Below, piece by piece: positions 25,601 to 35,708 of a DNA stretch of 64,000 nt. Source of the DNA: Roseateles amylovorans (GTDB taxonomy: Bacteria; Pseudomonadota; Gammaproteobacteria; Burkholderiales; Burkholderiaceae_C); assembly GCF_025398155.2 (NCBI RefSeq), contig NZ_CP104562.2:4154001-4218000 (forward strand), in the 5' to 3' direction. The notes beneath the pieces are model-generated. The model saw only the letters and a list, made by a program, of their open reading frames with translations. It did not search any database and had not been told where the DNA came from. Numbering within the stretch: position 1 is the stretch's first letter; every line of letters starts with the position of its first letter. Position numbers and translations under genes: made by a program.

Positions 25601-26308
25601 CTAAGCAAACAGGTCGAGTCCGAAGCCGCCGCCCTCGTCGTCGCTGCCGTCGTCGGTTTTCTTTTCAGGCGGCGGCTTCACGGGCGGCTTGTAGTTGGCC
25701 TTGTTTTTCCAGTCCTCGTGGTCGGCGAGTCCGGTGATGGTGACGTGCGCATTAAAGTCGTAGCCGCCCTCCTGGCCCACCTTCGCCTCGTAGTTGGCCT
25801 GTGCGGTGCCCTGCGCCTGGCCAGACATCTTCATCATCGGAGGCCGGTACTGGCGCTGCCCGTCCGCGGCCACCTTGGAATCCCAGGCCGATGCGCCGTA
25901 ATAGATCGAGGTGGGGCCGTCGCCGACCCACTCATCCCCCACCGCATTGGCCTGGTCCACGGTGGTGTCGGCATCCAGCGTGCCATGGTAGGTGCCATGC
26001 GCCTGCTGCACCTCGGCCAGCTTGTTGGTCAGCGCATCCAGCGAGATGGCCCGCTGCACCACGGCGCCCGCGGGGGACTGCAGCGTGGTGGCAGCCAGGC
26101 CGGCGGCCTGCAGCGTGAGCGTTCCACCGAAGGCACCGCGCAGGGCCTGCCGTTGCGCCAGCATGCGTGGCGAGTGGTCGACGGCGGCTTGCAAGGAGGT
26201 CTGCCATGCGGGCGCGATGGCTTGGGCCAGGGGTCCGGCCTGCCGGTGGCCTGACACCGCGACCGGCTGAGGCTGCGCCCTGTCGGCGTCGGTCCTGTGG
26301 CTCTTCAT
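25601..26308 (-). CDS. Toxin-like protein partnered with Imm8
   Basis: The protein has 235 residues. An N-terminal unstructured region contains the motif at residues 39-61 (LQAAVDHSPRMLAQRQAL then RGAFG) that is shared with the 24599 protein. The C-terminal part has NAVGDEWVGDGPTSIYYG, DGQRQYRPPMMKMSG, QANYEAKV and NAHVTITG. From memory these resemble the C-terminal domain of some contact-dependent or haemagglutinin-type toxins with RQYRPP and QANFE stretches; this was not checked. The tail is Asp/Gly/Lys-rich. No signal peptide is present. ATG 26308 has AGGGA upstream and is preferred over 26350. It is the first gene of the four-gene minus-strand cluster. Confidence 0.65.
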   Translation of the reverse strand: MKSHRTDADRAQPQPVAVSGHRQAGPLAQAIAPAWQTSLQAAVDHSPRMLAQRQALRGAFGGTLTLQAAGLAATTLQSPAGAVVQRAISLDALTNKLAEVQQAHGTYHGTLDADTTVDQANAVGDEWVGDGPTSIYYGASAWDSKVAADGQRQYRPPMMKMSGQAQGTAQANYEAKVGQEGGYDFNAHVTITGLADHEDWKNKANYKPPVKPPPEKKTDDGSDDEGGGFGLDLFA

Positions 26309-26449
26309 GGCAGCGTCCCTGGGATGAGACAGATCGTCGATCTGAAGCATCTCAATGTCGGGCCGCGGGGCCGGTGCGGGTATCGGAGGGATGCGGAGAT
26401 GGGAAGGCGGGAATGCGGAGAGCGGTCAGGTGCCTTCCAGGGTTGTGTT

Positions 26450-26478
26450 CGGTCTATTCCCGCTCACGCGGGGAACAC
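26450..26478 (-). repeat. Orphan CRISPR repeat beyond the distal end of the array
   Basis: This 29-base copy differs from the array consensus at only two positions. It lies 717 bases left of the first repeat of the main array, with the lipoprotein gene in between. No second repeat is found 61 bases to either side. Confidence 0.85.
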
Positions 26479-26530
26479 ATCAACAGATGCTCATTGCTGT
26501 GCATGATGGAATTGAGACCCGCCTCCGACG

Positions 26531-27106
26531 TCAGGACGACATCACTATGCTCACGATCCTGCCCCCGGATAGCCGCACGCGCTGCATTAGCGCGCCGCCT
26601 TGCTGGGCCGAGGCGACTTGCCAGCTGACCACAGTCGTGATGAAGAAATCGCCGTCAGCCAGGTCGGCGAAAACGAAGTTTCCCTGGGCGTCGCACTTTT
26701 CCGAACGGCCAGTGGAGAAGTAGGCGGGCGGTTCGGGTGTCAGAGGCGGAATTCGTCTCGCGTAGCCTGAATCAACCGGTCCATACACGAGCTTCATCCG
26801 CTCGATTGCGTACGCCGTTGCTGGAGTCAAGTAGACGCTGGAGCCGGCACAGGTGACGACGCCGCCACCCTTCTGCCGCATGAACGCGTTTCCCTTGATG
26901 GCGTTATTGCCAGGAGCAAGCATTGCCTGGGCGGCAGCCTCGTCAAAATTGGCGTGGATGTAGAAGGGCACTTCGGCCGCAGGCTGACGCATGGTAGTGC
27001 ACCCGCTCAGTGCTGCGGCAGTCGACAGCACGGCAGCTATTAATCCCACACGACTCGGGTTGGCCAGCACCGCCGCCATCAATCGAACTTGATGCTGCTT
27101 CGCCAT
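26531..27106 (-). CDS. Putative outer-membrane lipoprotein
   Basis: The 191-residue protein has a lipoprotein signal (VGLIAAVLSTAAALSGC) with a clear lipobox LSGC. The mature part has no recognised family: FYIHANFDEAAAQAMLAPGN, VVTCAGSSVYLTPATAYAIE, CDAQGNFVFADLADGDFFIT. The last stretch resembles carboxypeptidase-like beta-sandwich regions. ATG 27106 is chosen because TAAGGAGG is six bases upstream. A longer frame running into the CRISPR repeats is spurious. The gene lies between the main CRISPR array and an orphan repeat, in the same direction as array transcription. Confidence 0.75.
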   Translation of the reverse strand: MAKQHQVRLMAAVLANPSRVGLIAAVLSTAAALSGCTTMRQPAAEVPFYIHANFDEAAAQAMLAPGNNAIKGNAFMRQKGGGVVTCAGSSVYLTPATAYAIERMKLVYGPVDSGYARRIPPLTPEPPAYFSTGRSEKCDAQGNFVFADLADGDFFITTVVSWQVASAQQGGALMQRVRLSGGRIVSIVMSS

Positions 27107-27195
27107 CTTCATCCTCCTTACCGTTAAAGCCCCATTGTTGAAGGCGGCTGGACGATGAGCAATACCTGTCTGGGTGGGTACAGGCGCTGTCCGTG

Positions 27196-30100
27196 CGGTC
27201 CATCCCCGCTCACGCGGGGAACACGCCGGAACAGTGATCTTTGATGCCCGATGTCCGGTACATCCCGGCTCACGTAGGGAACACGGGGTCTTCCCGCCGC
27301 ACTGTCCTGTTCGCGCCGGTCCATCCCCGCTCACGCGGGGAACACGCGTCCAGGTCACTGGCGCCGCCCTCTTTCGCCGGGCCATCCCCACTCACGCGGG
27401 GAACACCTGGTAGGCCTCTACGGCGCTCTCGGTCCAGTCGGTCCATCCCCGCTCACGCGAGGAACACTCGGTGCTGCGCGCGCTGGCGAGGTCGAACGAC
27501 GGTCCATCCTCGCTCACGTGGGGAACAAGATTCGAGCCACTCGCGGCCCAGCCGGCGCAGCGGTCCATCCCCGCTCACGCGGGGAACACGCGCTCAGCGG
27601 GCGCAAGTCGCCGCGCCCCAGCGGTCCATCCCCGCTCACGCGGGGAACACGCGATCGAGTCCATCACCGAGCGGATCGCGGCCGGTCCATCCCCGCTCAC
27701 GCTGGGAACACTGAATGTCGGACTGGTCGCGCTTCTGCACCACCGGTCCATCCCCGCTCACGCGGGGAACACGAGGAGGTGCGGCAGGAGGGGTGCCCGT
27801 TCGTCGGTCCCTCCCCGCTCACGCGGGGAACACGTCCATGGTCAGCCAACTGACGGCGGCAAAGCCGGTCCATCCCCGCTCACGCGGGGAACACGCAGAA
27901 TTTGTTCGTTCATGGTCGTGTTGGTCCGGTCCATCCCCGCTCACGCGGGGAACACGATCTCGAGTTGCCGCTCTGCGTCGATACTCGACGGTCCGTCCCC
28001 GCTCACGCGTGGAACACAAGTCAAGCTCTGCGTCCTCGATGCCGGACGACGGTCCATCCCCGCTCACGCGGGGAACACCTTGCCCTCGGCGACCAGTTGC
28101 GCCTGGCGCTCCGGTCCATCCCCGCTCACGCGGGGAACACAAGCGCATCACCTCCTCGGGCGTGAAGAACACCGGTCCATCCCCGCTCACGCGGGGAACA
28201 CGCGTCGCCGATCCTGCCCACGCCGCTGGTGGACGGTCCATCCCCGCTCACGCGGGGAACACTCCCCCTCGTTGATCTTCAGGCACTACCTGCGCGGTCC
28301 ATCCCCGCTCACGCGGGGAACACATGGCCACGCGGTCGATTTCCAGGGCCATCACCGGTCCATCCCCGCTCACGCGGGGAACACACGTAGGATCCCGGGC
28401 CACTCGCGGGGACGTTCGGTCCATCCCCGCTCACGCGGGGAACACCGCTCGATCTCGGCCAGGATCAAGGCCCCGGCCGGTCCATCCCCGCTCACGCGTG
28501 GAACACGCCCTCAGAGTTGTGAAACGGTTTTTCGGCGGCGGTCCATCCCCGCTCACGCGGGGAACACAGCGTCAGCCTCAATGGACTGGCGGGCAATAAC
28601 GGTCCATCCCCGCTCACGCGGGGAACACAAGGGGATGCCGGCATTCCCCGGCCCGGTCTTCGGTCCATCCCCGCTCACGCGGGGAACACGATAGCCGAAC
28701 CAATGGCACTGCCAACACGGTCGGTCCATCCCCGCTCACGCGGGGAACACCCACGCACCCATCGGATAGATGTCGGCAGAGACGGTCCATCCCCGCTCAC
28801 GCGGGGAACACTCGTCCGGCCAGGTGAACGCGAAGCTGCCGTCCGGTCCATCCCCGCTCACGCGGGGAACACCTGGTACGCCCAAATGGGGAGGTGCTGC
28901 AGGCCGGTCCATCCCCGCTCACGCGGGGAACACCTGCTGCTGATCGGTCTGGCTGCAGTTGCGTTCGGTCCATCCCCGCTCACGCTGGGAACACGGCTCG
29001 CATCCAACGATGTAGAGCCATGTGTTCGGTCCATCCCCGCTCACGCGGGGAACACACCGCGCGTGCACTGTAGCGGTAACCCTTCAGCGGTCCATCCCCG
29101 CTCACGCGGGGAACACCGCTGCAGCGTCCCCACAAGCTCCTCGCCTGCCGGTCCATCCCCGCTCACGCGGGAAACACGCGGATGCCGTCGTCGAGCCAGC
29201 CGACGCCGACCGGTCCATCCCCGCTCACGCGGGGAACACGCTGGCATCGTCAGCGAACCCATGGGAAAACTCGGTCCATCCCCGCTCACGCGGGGAACAC
29301 CTGCAGTCTCGACGGCCACGACTCTGGGCGACCCGGTCCATCCCCGCTCACGCGGGGAACACGGCTACTCCGGCGCAGCAACCGCCAGTGGCAACGGTCC
29401 ATCCCCGCTCACGCGGGGAACACATGTCAGGCGACGCCAGTGGGACACCGGTGCGCGGTCCATCCCCGCTCACGCGGGGAACACCACAGGCCCTGATGCC
29501 GCCCCTGCGTGATGATCGGTCCATCCCCGCTCACGCGGGGAACACGGGATAAGCCCCCCCAGGAAACCATCTCCGTTCGGTCCATCCCCGCTCACGCGGG
29601 GAACACCTTTTCAACATCGATGGCAGGCACTGCCTGCGCGGTCCATCCCCGCTCACGCGGGGAACACCCGACCAGCGGCGTCTGTCGCAGGTCGCGGGTC
29701 GGTCCATCCCCGCTCACGCGGGGAACACTGCCGGATCATCCGGTGCAAGGTCTTCCGTGGCGGTCCATCCCCGCTCACGCGGGGAGCACCCCCATGCGTA
29801 GGATTCAGCCCCGCCCAAATTCGGTCCATCCCCGCTCACGCGGGGAACACTCCCGTTTCGGTCGGCCCGACAACGTGTGGGGCGGTCCATCCCCGCTCAC
29901 GCGGGGAACACCTGGGGCGCCTTTCGGCGCTTCGGTCTGCTCGCCGGTCCATCCCCGCTCACGCGGGGAACACCAAGTGGCCCTCGCCGCCCAAACGCGG
30001 GCAGTCGGTCCATCCCCGCTCACGCGGGGAACACGCATGCCATGTGGTGCGGCGCGAGCCCGAACGCGGTCCATCCCCGCTCACGCGGGGAACACGGGCT

Positions 30101-33100
30101 CGGGCAGTGAGGCCGAGCGCTCGCTGTCCGGTCCATCCCCGCTCACGCGGGGAACACGATTGGTCGACCGGCTATCAGCCGGCCAGGGCCGGTCCATCCC
30201 CGCTCACGCGGGGAACACATGGTGGCCGAGGGCACTCTACGGCCGGCACACGGTCCATCCCCGCTCACGCGGGGAACACGGCTTCACGGGCGACTTCATG
30301 CAAGAGTCGTTCGGTCCATCCCCGCTCACGCGGGGAACACGATGGGCGGCGGCGGCCCGGGGGAAGAGGCCTCGGTCCATCCCCGCTCACGCGGGGAACA
30401 CATTTTCTGCACCGTGGCGGCGGTGGCCTCTTGCGGTCCATCCCCGCTCACGCGGGGAACACACCTGTTCGCCCACGTCGGGGGTGGTCCAGACCGGTCC
30501 ATCCCCGCTCACGCGGGGAACACACGTCGCCCAGCACGCCGATCGGGGCGTAGGTCGGTCCATCCCCGCTCACGCGGGGAACACCCGGCGGGAACGCTGT
30601 TCAGGTCCGACGCGACCGGTCCATCCCCGCTCACGCGGGGAACACGCCGAACACGCGATCGATGGTTGGGCCCAGGTCGGTCCATCCCCGCTCACGCGGG
30701 GAACACGTTTGGAATAACGCCAACGCAACATTCGTCAACCTGGTCCATCCCCGCTCACGCGGGGAACACGCGTACAGGTCAAGGTTAAAGTTCTTTTTCG
30801 CCGGTCCATCCCCGCTCACGCGGGGAACACCACGTAACGATCTCGGCGACCTGCAGGATGGCCGGTCCATCCCCGCTCACGCGGGGAACACCACGACCTT
30901 CTGCTCGTCCTGGCGGACCGCGCCGGTCCATCCCCGCTCACGCGGGGAACACATGGGCGTGAGGCCAGTGAGAACCGCCTCAATCGGTCCATCCCCGCTC
31001 ACGCGGGGAACACGGGATCGGTGGCGGCTCTGGCGGCTCGGACTACGGTCCATCCCCGCTCACGCGGGGAACACCCTTTTCTCCCTTCATGTCTTTTCAA
31101 ACGGCACGGTCCATCCCCGCTCACGCGGGGAACACTTCGTGGAGATGCTGATCGACACCCCGCTGTACGGTCCATCCCCGCTCACGCGGGGAACACACAG
31201 CGGTAGATGCCACTCGATCCCGCGGCGTCGGTCCATCCCCGCTCACGCGGGGAACACTAGCCCAGCCGCGTGACGCCGCAGACCGTCAACGGTCCATCCC
31301 CGCTCACGCGGGGAACACCGGTGAATCTTGGCTCTGGCGCGCGCCCAGGTCGGTCCATCCCCGCTCACGCGGGGAACACATGCTTGCTCATGCCGTCCTC
31401 TCGATCACGTGCGGTCCATCCCCGCTCACGCGGGGAACACTCTTCCGTGAGCGCAGGGGCGGCGGTGTAGAGCGGTCCATCCCCGCTCACGCGGGGAACA
31501 CCAGGAGAAAATGGAAGCATGAAAACACGCTGGCGGTCCATCCCCGCTCACGCGGGGAACACGAGCCCATTTTCGATGCCGATAGTTGCGTGTTCGGTCC
31601 ATCCCCGCTCACGCGGGGAACACCGATTCGACCAGTCGTCACCGTCCTCGAACGCCGGTCCATCCCCGCTCACGCGGGGAACACGTCGTAGCAGGCCAGC
31701 GCCTGGACGATGAAGCGCGGTCCATCCCCGCTCACGCGGGGAACACCACAACGCGGTAATCGAACAACGTGGTGCGGGCGGTCCATCCCCGCTCACGCGG
31801 GGAACACCCGACACCACACAAGCCGCTGGGCTGGACGACCGGTCCATCCCCGCTCACGCGGGGAACACGCGCAATGGTTCCATCCACATTCCACTGAGCA
31901 CGGTCCATCCCCGCTCACGCGGGGAACACCACCACATAGACGCCGACAATTGCGCCACGGTCGGTCCATCCCCGCTCACGCGGGGAACACATCAATGTCG
32001 TCCATGTCGCTCATGTCTCAGTCCGGTACATCCCCGCTCACGCGGGGAACACGTCGGAGCAGCTTCGAACAGACTCTGTTTGGCCGGTCCATCCCCGCTC
32101 ACGCGGGGAACACATCGAGAAGGCTCCTTTGAAAAAGCACGGGGCCGGTCCATCCCCGCTCACGCGGGGAACACCCGTACTGGCGGATAGTCAGGATCTG
32201 ATGCGGCGGTCCATCCCCGCTCACGCGGGGAACACCTTAGGTGAGATTAGGGGGTCAGGTCAGCGATCGGTCCATCCCCGCTCACGCGGGGAACACTGGC
32301 CCCGATGTTCAGGGGGATCTTCAAGACGCGGTCCATCCCCGCTCACGCGGGGAACACATGATCCGCACCCGGCCCTTCTTCTCCATGGTCGGTCCATCCC
32401 CGCTCACGCGGGGAACACGTCACTCGTCTCTTCCACAATCAGTTCCAGCGCGGTCCATCCCCGCTCACGCGGGGAACACCTCTTCGCCCAGTTCTCGCAT
32501 GTAAGCCTGGGCGGTCCATCCCCGCTCACGCGGGGAACACGCCGCTCGTGAACGTTCCAGGCGATGTCCCAACGGTCCATCCCCGCTCACGCGGGGAACA
32601 CTTACCGTGGATGTATCCCTGCACCGCAGCCATCGGTCCATCCCCGCTCACGCGGGGAACACGCGGATCCGCGCCGCCAGCGCCACGACGCGGGTAGGTC
32701 CATCCTCGCTCACGCGGGGAACACAAAAAGTCGCATCGAACGACAACCATAAGGGCCGGTCCATCCCCGCTCACGCGGGGAACACACCCTATCGAGATTC
32801 CTCCCACGGGCGCAGAGCGGTCCATCCCCGCTCACGCGGGGAACACTGCGGGCAGCTTGGCCGCTCGATCGAGCGCGGCGGTCCATCCCCGCTCACGCGG
32901 GGAACACTCGATTTCCGCAGCGATCCGCAGGCCAGCAGGCGGTCCATCCCCGCTCACGCGGGGAACACGAAAGCAAGCCCTCAGATGAATACGTCATGTC
33001 CGGTCCATCCCCGCTCACGCGGGGAACACATCTGGCCGTCGACGACGAAGGAATGGCAGACCGGTCCATCCCCGCTCACGCGGGGAACACGCGTCACACG

Positions 33101-33151
33101 CCTGCTTCTGGCGGTAGGCCGCCGGTCCATCCCCGCTCACGCGGGGAACAC
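27196..33151 (-). CRISPR. Type I-E CRISPR array, 98 repeats and 97 spacers
   Basis: I located 98 copies of a 29-base repeat at a 61-base period (range 60-63), giving mostly 32-base spacers. Read on the minus strand, the repeat has the I-E stem CCCCGCGTGAGCGGGG and an ATGGACCG 3' handle like that of Escherichia coli crRNAs. The cas genes are on the same strand to the right, so the leader end is at 33151. Most repeats are identical. Variants cluster at the far end (repeats starting 27256, 27378, 27439, 27500, 27683, 27805), as expected for old repeats. Scattered variants start at 28966, 29149, 30741, 32024 and 32696. No spacer target was searched. Confidence 0.99.
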
Positions 33152-33219
33152 TCCAAACCTAACCCATTGTCCCCAAAGACAAATTTCCACCCCCGCCGGT
33201 CTACCGAATTTTCGACTTG
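33152..33219 (-). promoter_or_regulatory. CRISPR leader
   Basis: A 68-base AT-richer stretch lies between the newest repeat and the cas2 stop codon. It is in the leader position for an array transcribed leftward and should hold at least part of the promoter and the integration signal. No clear IHF site was seen. The leader may extend into cas2. Confidence 0.6.
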
Positions 33220-33519
33220 TTAAAGAGCATCCGGATCCTGCGGCCTGAACGACACCAGCCGAAGCCCGTCGTAGTCCACCGGCTCGCGACGATTCGCGCC
33301 CAAGGTCTGAAACTCGAATCCGGTCTCGCTGCGACTGGCCCAGGCCATGACGACGTTGCCGCCCTCGTGGCCTTCAACCAACTGGTGCCAGATCATTTCC
33401 CTCGTCCGACGACTCACATCACCGATGTAGACCCCAGCGCGCACCTCCAGCAACCAGATCGCCAAACGCCCTCGCAGCCGCGGCGGAACGGCCTCCGTCA
33501 CCACGACCAACATGCCCAT
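33220..33519 (-). CDS. cas2: CRISPR-associated endoribonuclease-fold protein Cas2, type I-E
   Basis: The 99-residue protein shows the Cas2e pattern: MLVVVTEAVPPRLRGRLA, WLLEVRAGVYIGDVS, MIWHQLVEGHEGGNVVMAW and a C-terminal extension ending RLVSFRPQDPDAL. Cas2 forms the core of the Cas1-Cas2 spacer integrase. ATG 33519 and ATG 33513 are both possible starts. It begins five bases after cas1 and is the last cas gene before the leader. Confidence 0.95.
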   Translation of the reverse strand: MGMLVVVTEAVPPRLRGRLAIWLLEVRAGVYIGDVSRRTREMIWHQLVEGHEGGNVVMAWASRSETGFEFQTLGANRREPVDYDGLRLVSFRPQDPDAL

Positions 33520-33524
33520 GACAG

Positions 33525-34445
33525 CTACTGACTCCGATGACCCGCATCCCCAATGCCGGCAGGCACGGGAATGGCCGGAGCGACCGACTCCGGCGGAGCC
33601 TCCGGTGGTTGAATGCCGCCCGCTCCCAGCATCTCCTCCATGCCGGGAATGAGTCGCTCGAGCAATTTGCTCTGCCTGAAGCGGTCGCGACAGGCGATGC
33701 GAACCGCGCGCTCCGGCTCCTCTGGCTCCTTCGCCGCGATGGCAAATGCCAACGGCACCACGGTCTCGAACTTGTAGACATCGGCCACGTCATAGACAAA
33801 CGACAGCGGCTTACCCGTATGGATGAAGCCAATCGCCGGCGCGTAGCCCGCCGCCAGCACCGCCGCCTCGGTGATGCCGTAGAGACACGCGGTCGCCGCG
33901 GACAAGCATCGATTCGGCACATCGGCCGCGTCCCAAGCCTGCTGGTCGTAGTTCCGCGCACGCCACTTCACCCGGTGTTCTTCTGCGAGCCGTTTGTAGG
34001 TGGCCCGCACGCGGGCGCCCTCGATGCCGCGCAGCTGATCGACACTTCGGCGCGCTGGCGCAGGCTCTCCGAAGCGCAACTCATACATCTTGCGCACGAC
34101 CTTCAGCCGCAAGTCATCATCCAGCGCCAGCTTCGCTTGGTACAGCAATCGATCGGCGCGAGCACCTCCGGGTTGCCCGCTGGCATACAAACGCACGCCA
34201 GACTCCCCCACCCAGACGAGCAGCGTGCCCACCAGCGAAGCCAGTCGCACCGCCGCATGGGACACCCGCGTCCCCGGCTCCAGCATGATGCAGGCCACCG
34301 ACCCGACCGGGATGTGCGTCCGCACGCCGGTCTTATCGATGAGGACAAACGCACCATCCAGCACATCGATCTGCCCGTACTGGACGAACACCATCGACAC
34401 CCTGTCCTTGATCGGCAGCGGCTTCAATGGCGGCAGCAGGTTCAC
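33525..34445 (-). CDS. cas1: CRISPR-associated integrase Cas1, type I-E
   Basis: The protein has 306 residues, matching Cas1e. The N-terminus has LKPLPIKDRVSM and FVQYGQIDVLDGAFVLIDK. The metal-binding residues are the Glu in GIEGARVRATY, the His in GFIHTGKPLSFVYD and the Asp in the same stretch (VYDVADVYKFE). Cas1 inserts new spacers at the leader end. The start is GTG 34445, which overlaps the cas6e stop as GTGA. A longer frame to 34676 would overlap cas6e heavily and is not supported. A Pro/Ala/Glu-rich tail ends the protein. Confidence 0.95.
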   Translation of the reverse strand: MNLLPPLKPLPIKDRVSMVFVQYGQIDVLDGAFVLIDKTGVRTHIPVGSVACIMLEPGTRVSHAAVRLASLVGTLLVWVGESGVRLYASGQPGGARADRLLYQAKLALDDDLRLKVVRKMYELRFGEPAPARRSVDQLRGIEGARVRATYKRLAEEHRVKWRARNYDQQAWDAADVPNRCLSAATACLYGITEAAVLAAGYAPAIGFIHTGKPLSFVYDVADVYKFETVVPLAFAIAAKEPEEPERAVRIACRDRFRQSKLLERLIPGMEEMLGAGGIQPPEAPPESVAPAIPVPAGIGDAGHRSQ

Positions 34446-35062
34446 GGACACCGCGCGAGGCTCAGCAAGCCACAGCCAAAGGCCTTGCCATGTCCGATTC
34501 CCGATGCCACCGCGCTCACCACGGCGGCCGGATCGCCCACACGAAGCACACCGTCGAACTGCACCTGAAGCAGGCTCACCCGCGTCTCCGCCTTGCGGCC
34601 GCGCAGCGTGTCGCTGTGGCTCACCATTGCGGCTTCCACGGTGAATCCATGGCGTTCGCCCTGTCGATGCAACCACGCCAGTTGCATGTCCTCGCCCACC
34701 AGGCCATGACGCTGTCCCTGCCGAGTCACCGTGGGATTAGCCACCAACCGAAATCGATAGCGCTTCTCCGACTGCAAGAGGGACGACGGGTCGAATGACT
34801 TGGTGACAGGCGTTTCAGTGTCGCGTAGGTAGCCACTGAATTCGGACATGAACGACCAATCCGACGCCGCACTGGATTGAACGAGAACGACTGGAGCGTC
34901 GCCAGCCCGATTGGTTTCCAGACGCCAGAGGAAACGTGGCACGGGCGACTGTTCCTCCCGAACGAAACCGCGCACCAAGGTGCGGTGCATGTCATAGGCA
35001 TTGGCCAGGTCCCGTCGGGCCTGCGGGCTGCGCGGATCAAGCCGCAGCTGGGTCAGGTACAT
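34442..35062 (-). CDS. cas6e: crRNA-processing endoribonuclease Cas6e
   Basis: The protein has 206 residues. It starts MYLTQLRLDPRSPQARRDLA, has the conserved His in NAYDMHRTLVRGF, and ends with the Gly-rich loop SGIGHGKAFGCGLLSLA. Cas6e cuts the pre-crRNA below the repeat hairpin and stays bound as part of Cascade. ATG 35062 has GGAG seven bases upstream and gives the normal length. It overlaps cas5 by 26 bases and cas1 by four. Confidence 0.95.
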   Translation of the reverse strand: MYLTQLRLDPRSPQARRDLANAYDMHRTLVRGFVREEQSPVPRFLWRLETNRAGDAPVVLVQSSAASDWSFMSEFSGYLRDTETPVTKSFDPSSLLQSEKRYRFRLVANPTVTRQGQRHGLVGEDMQLAWLHRQGERHGFTVEAAMVSHSDTLRGRKAETRVSLLQVQFDGVLRVGDPAAVVSAVASGIGHGKAFGCGLLSLARCP

Positions 35063-35705
35063 GCGAGGCTCCGGTGAAGAATTCGGTATGAACGAAGCGC
35101 GGGCCAAAACGCCGTTGCGCATACGGCGCCATCGGCTGGTCCAGGCGTATAGCGCCGTGGCTCGCGTGCTCCAGAAGCAGACGCATGGACCCCGTCGGGC
35201 GCGGATGATGCGCAGAGTCGTAATCAACCAGCGAAGCCCGCAGCGACGTTTCCAGCAAGCCGTCCGGCAGAAAGACGGGGCAGCCCGGCACAAAGCTCTT
35301 CCGACCCAGGGCCAAGGGCCACACGGGGCGCCGAAGCGCCTCGTGCAGGTGCCTCAGCAGTGACAGGTCGTCGCCCTCCAAGCCGACGAGGAATGCCGCA
35401 TCGCTCAGATAAAACCGCGGGCTGACCACCGTGCGTTCGCGGTCCGCCTTGGCGCTGGCAGCGATCAACACACCTGTGGCCGTCTGATAGTCCCGCATGG
35501 GAATGCCTTCACGGTCCACCCGGACGCCCATTCGCAAGGCGGCGAGATCGTCCACGGGTTCCGCGCGGTCACGCCCCAAAGCCGCGCACAACAAGCCGAT
35601 GACGCCGGACTTGGAGGGCTCCAACTGCGTCTCACGCTCGTCAAAACGGCTGGTCGTCCCCCAGGATTGCATCGGGCCCCGCAAACGCAAGAGCAGCGTG
35701 CCCAT
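35037..35705 (-). CDS. cas5: Cascade subunit Cas5e
   Basis: The protein has 222 residues. The Cas5 start MGTLLLRLRGPMQSWGT is followed by ERETQLEPSKSGVIGLLCAA and RDYQTATGV. Cas5e caps the 5' handle of the crRNA within Cascade. The gene lies three bases after cas7 and overlaps cas6e, so the Cascade genes are translationally coupled. Confidence 0.95.
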   Translation of the reverse strand: MGTLLLRLRGPMQSWGTTSRFDERETQLEPSKSGVIGLLCAALGRDRAEPVDDLAALRMGVRVDREGIPMRDYQTATGVLIAASAKADRERTVVSPRFYLSDAAFLVGLEGDDLSLLRHLHEALRRPVWPLALGRKSFVPGCPVFLPDGLLETSLRASLVDYDSAHHPRPTGSMRLLLEHASHGAIRLDQPMAPYAQRRFGPRFVHTEFFTGASHVPDPAAA

Positions 35706-35708
35706 GCC

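Noticed and set aside
27107..27391. An N-terminal extension of the lipoprotein gene
   Set aside because: The extension translates CRISPR repeats and removes the signal peptide from the N-terminus; ATG 27106 has an ideal ribosome site.
27471..32551. Long open frames inside the CRISPR array, up to about 400 codons, with repeated PSPLTRGT- and IPAHAGNT-like words
   Set aside because: They are translations of the CRISPR repeat in its three frames on each strand; there is no ribosome site and no coding composition.
27196..33151. Self-targeting spacers matching genes in this window
   Set aside because: A visual scan found none, but this is not a real search; an alignment of all spacers to the whole genome would be needed.
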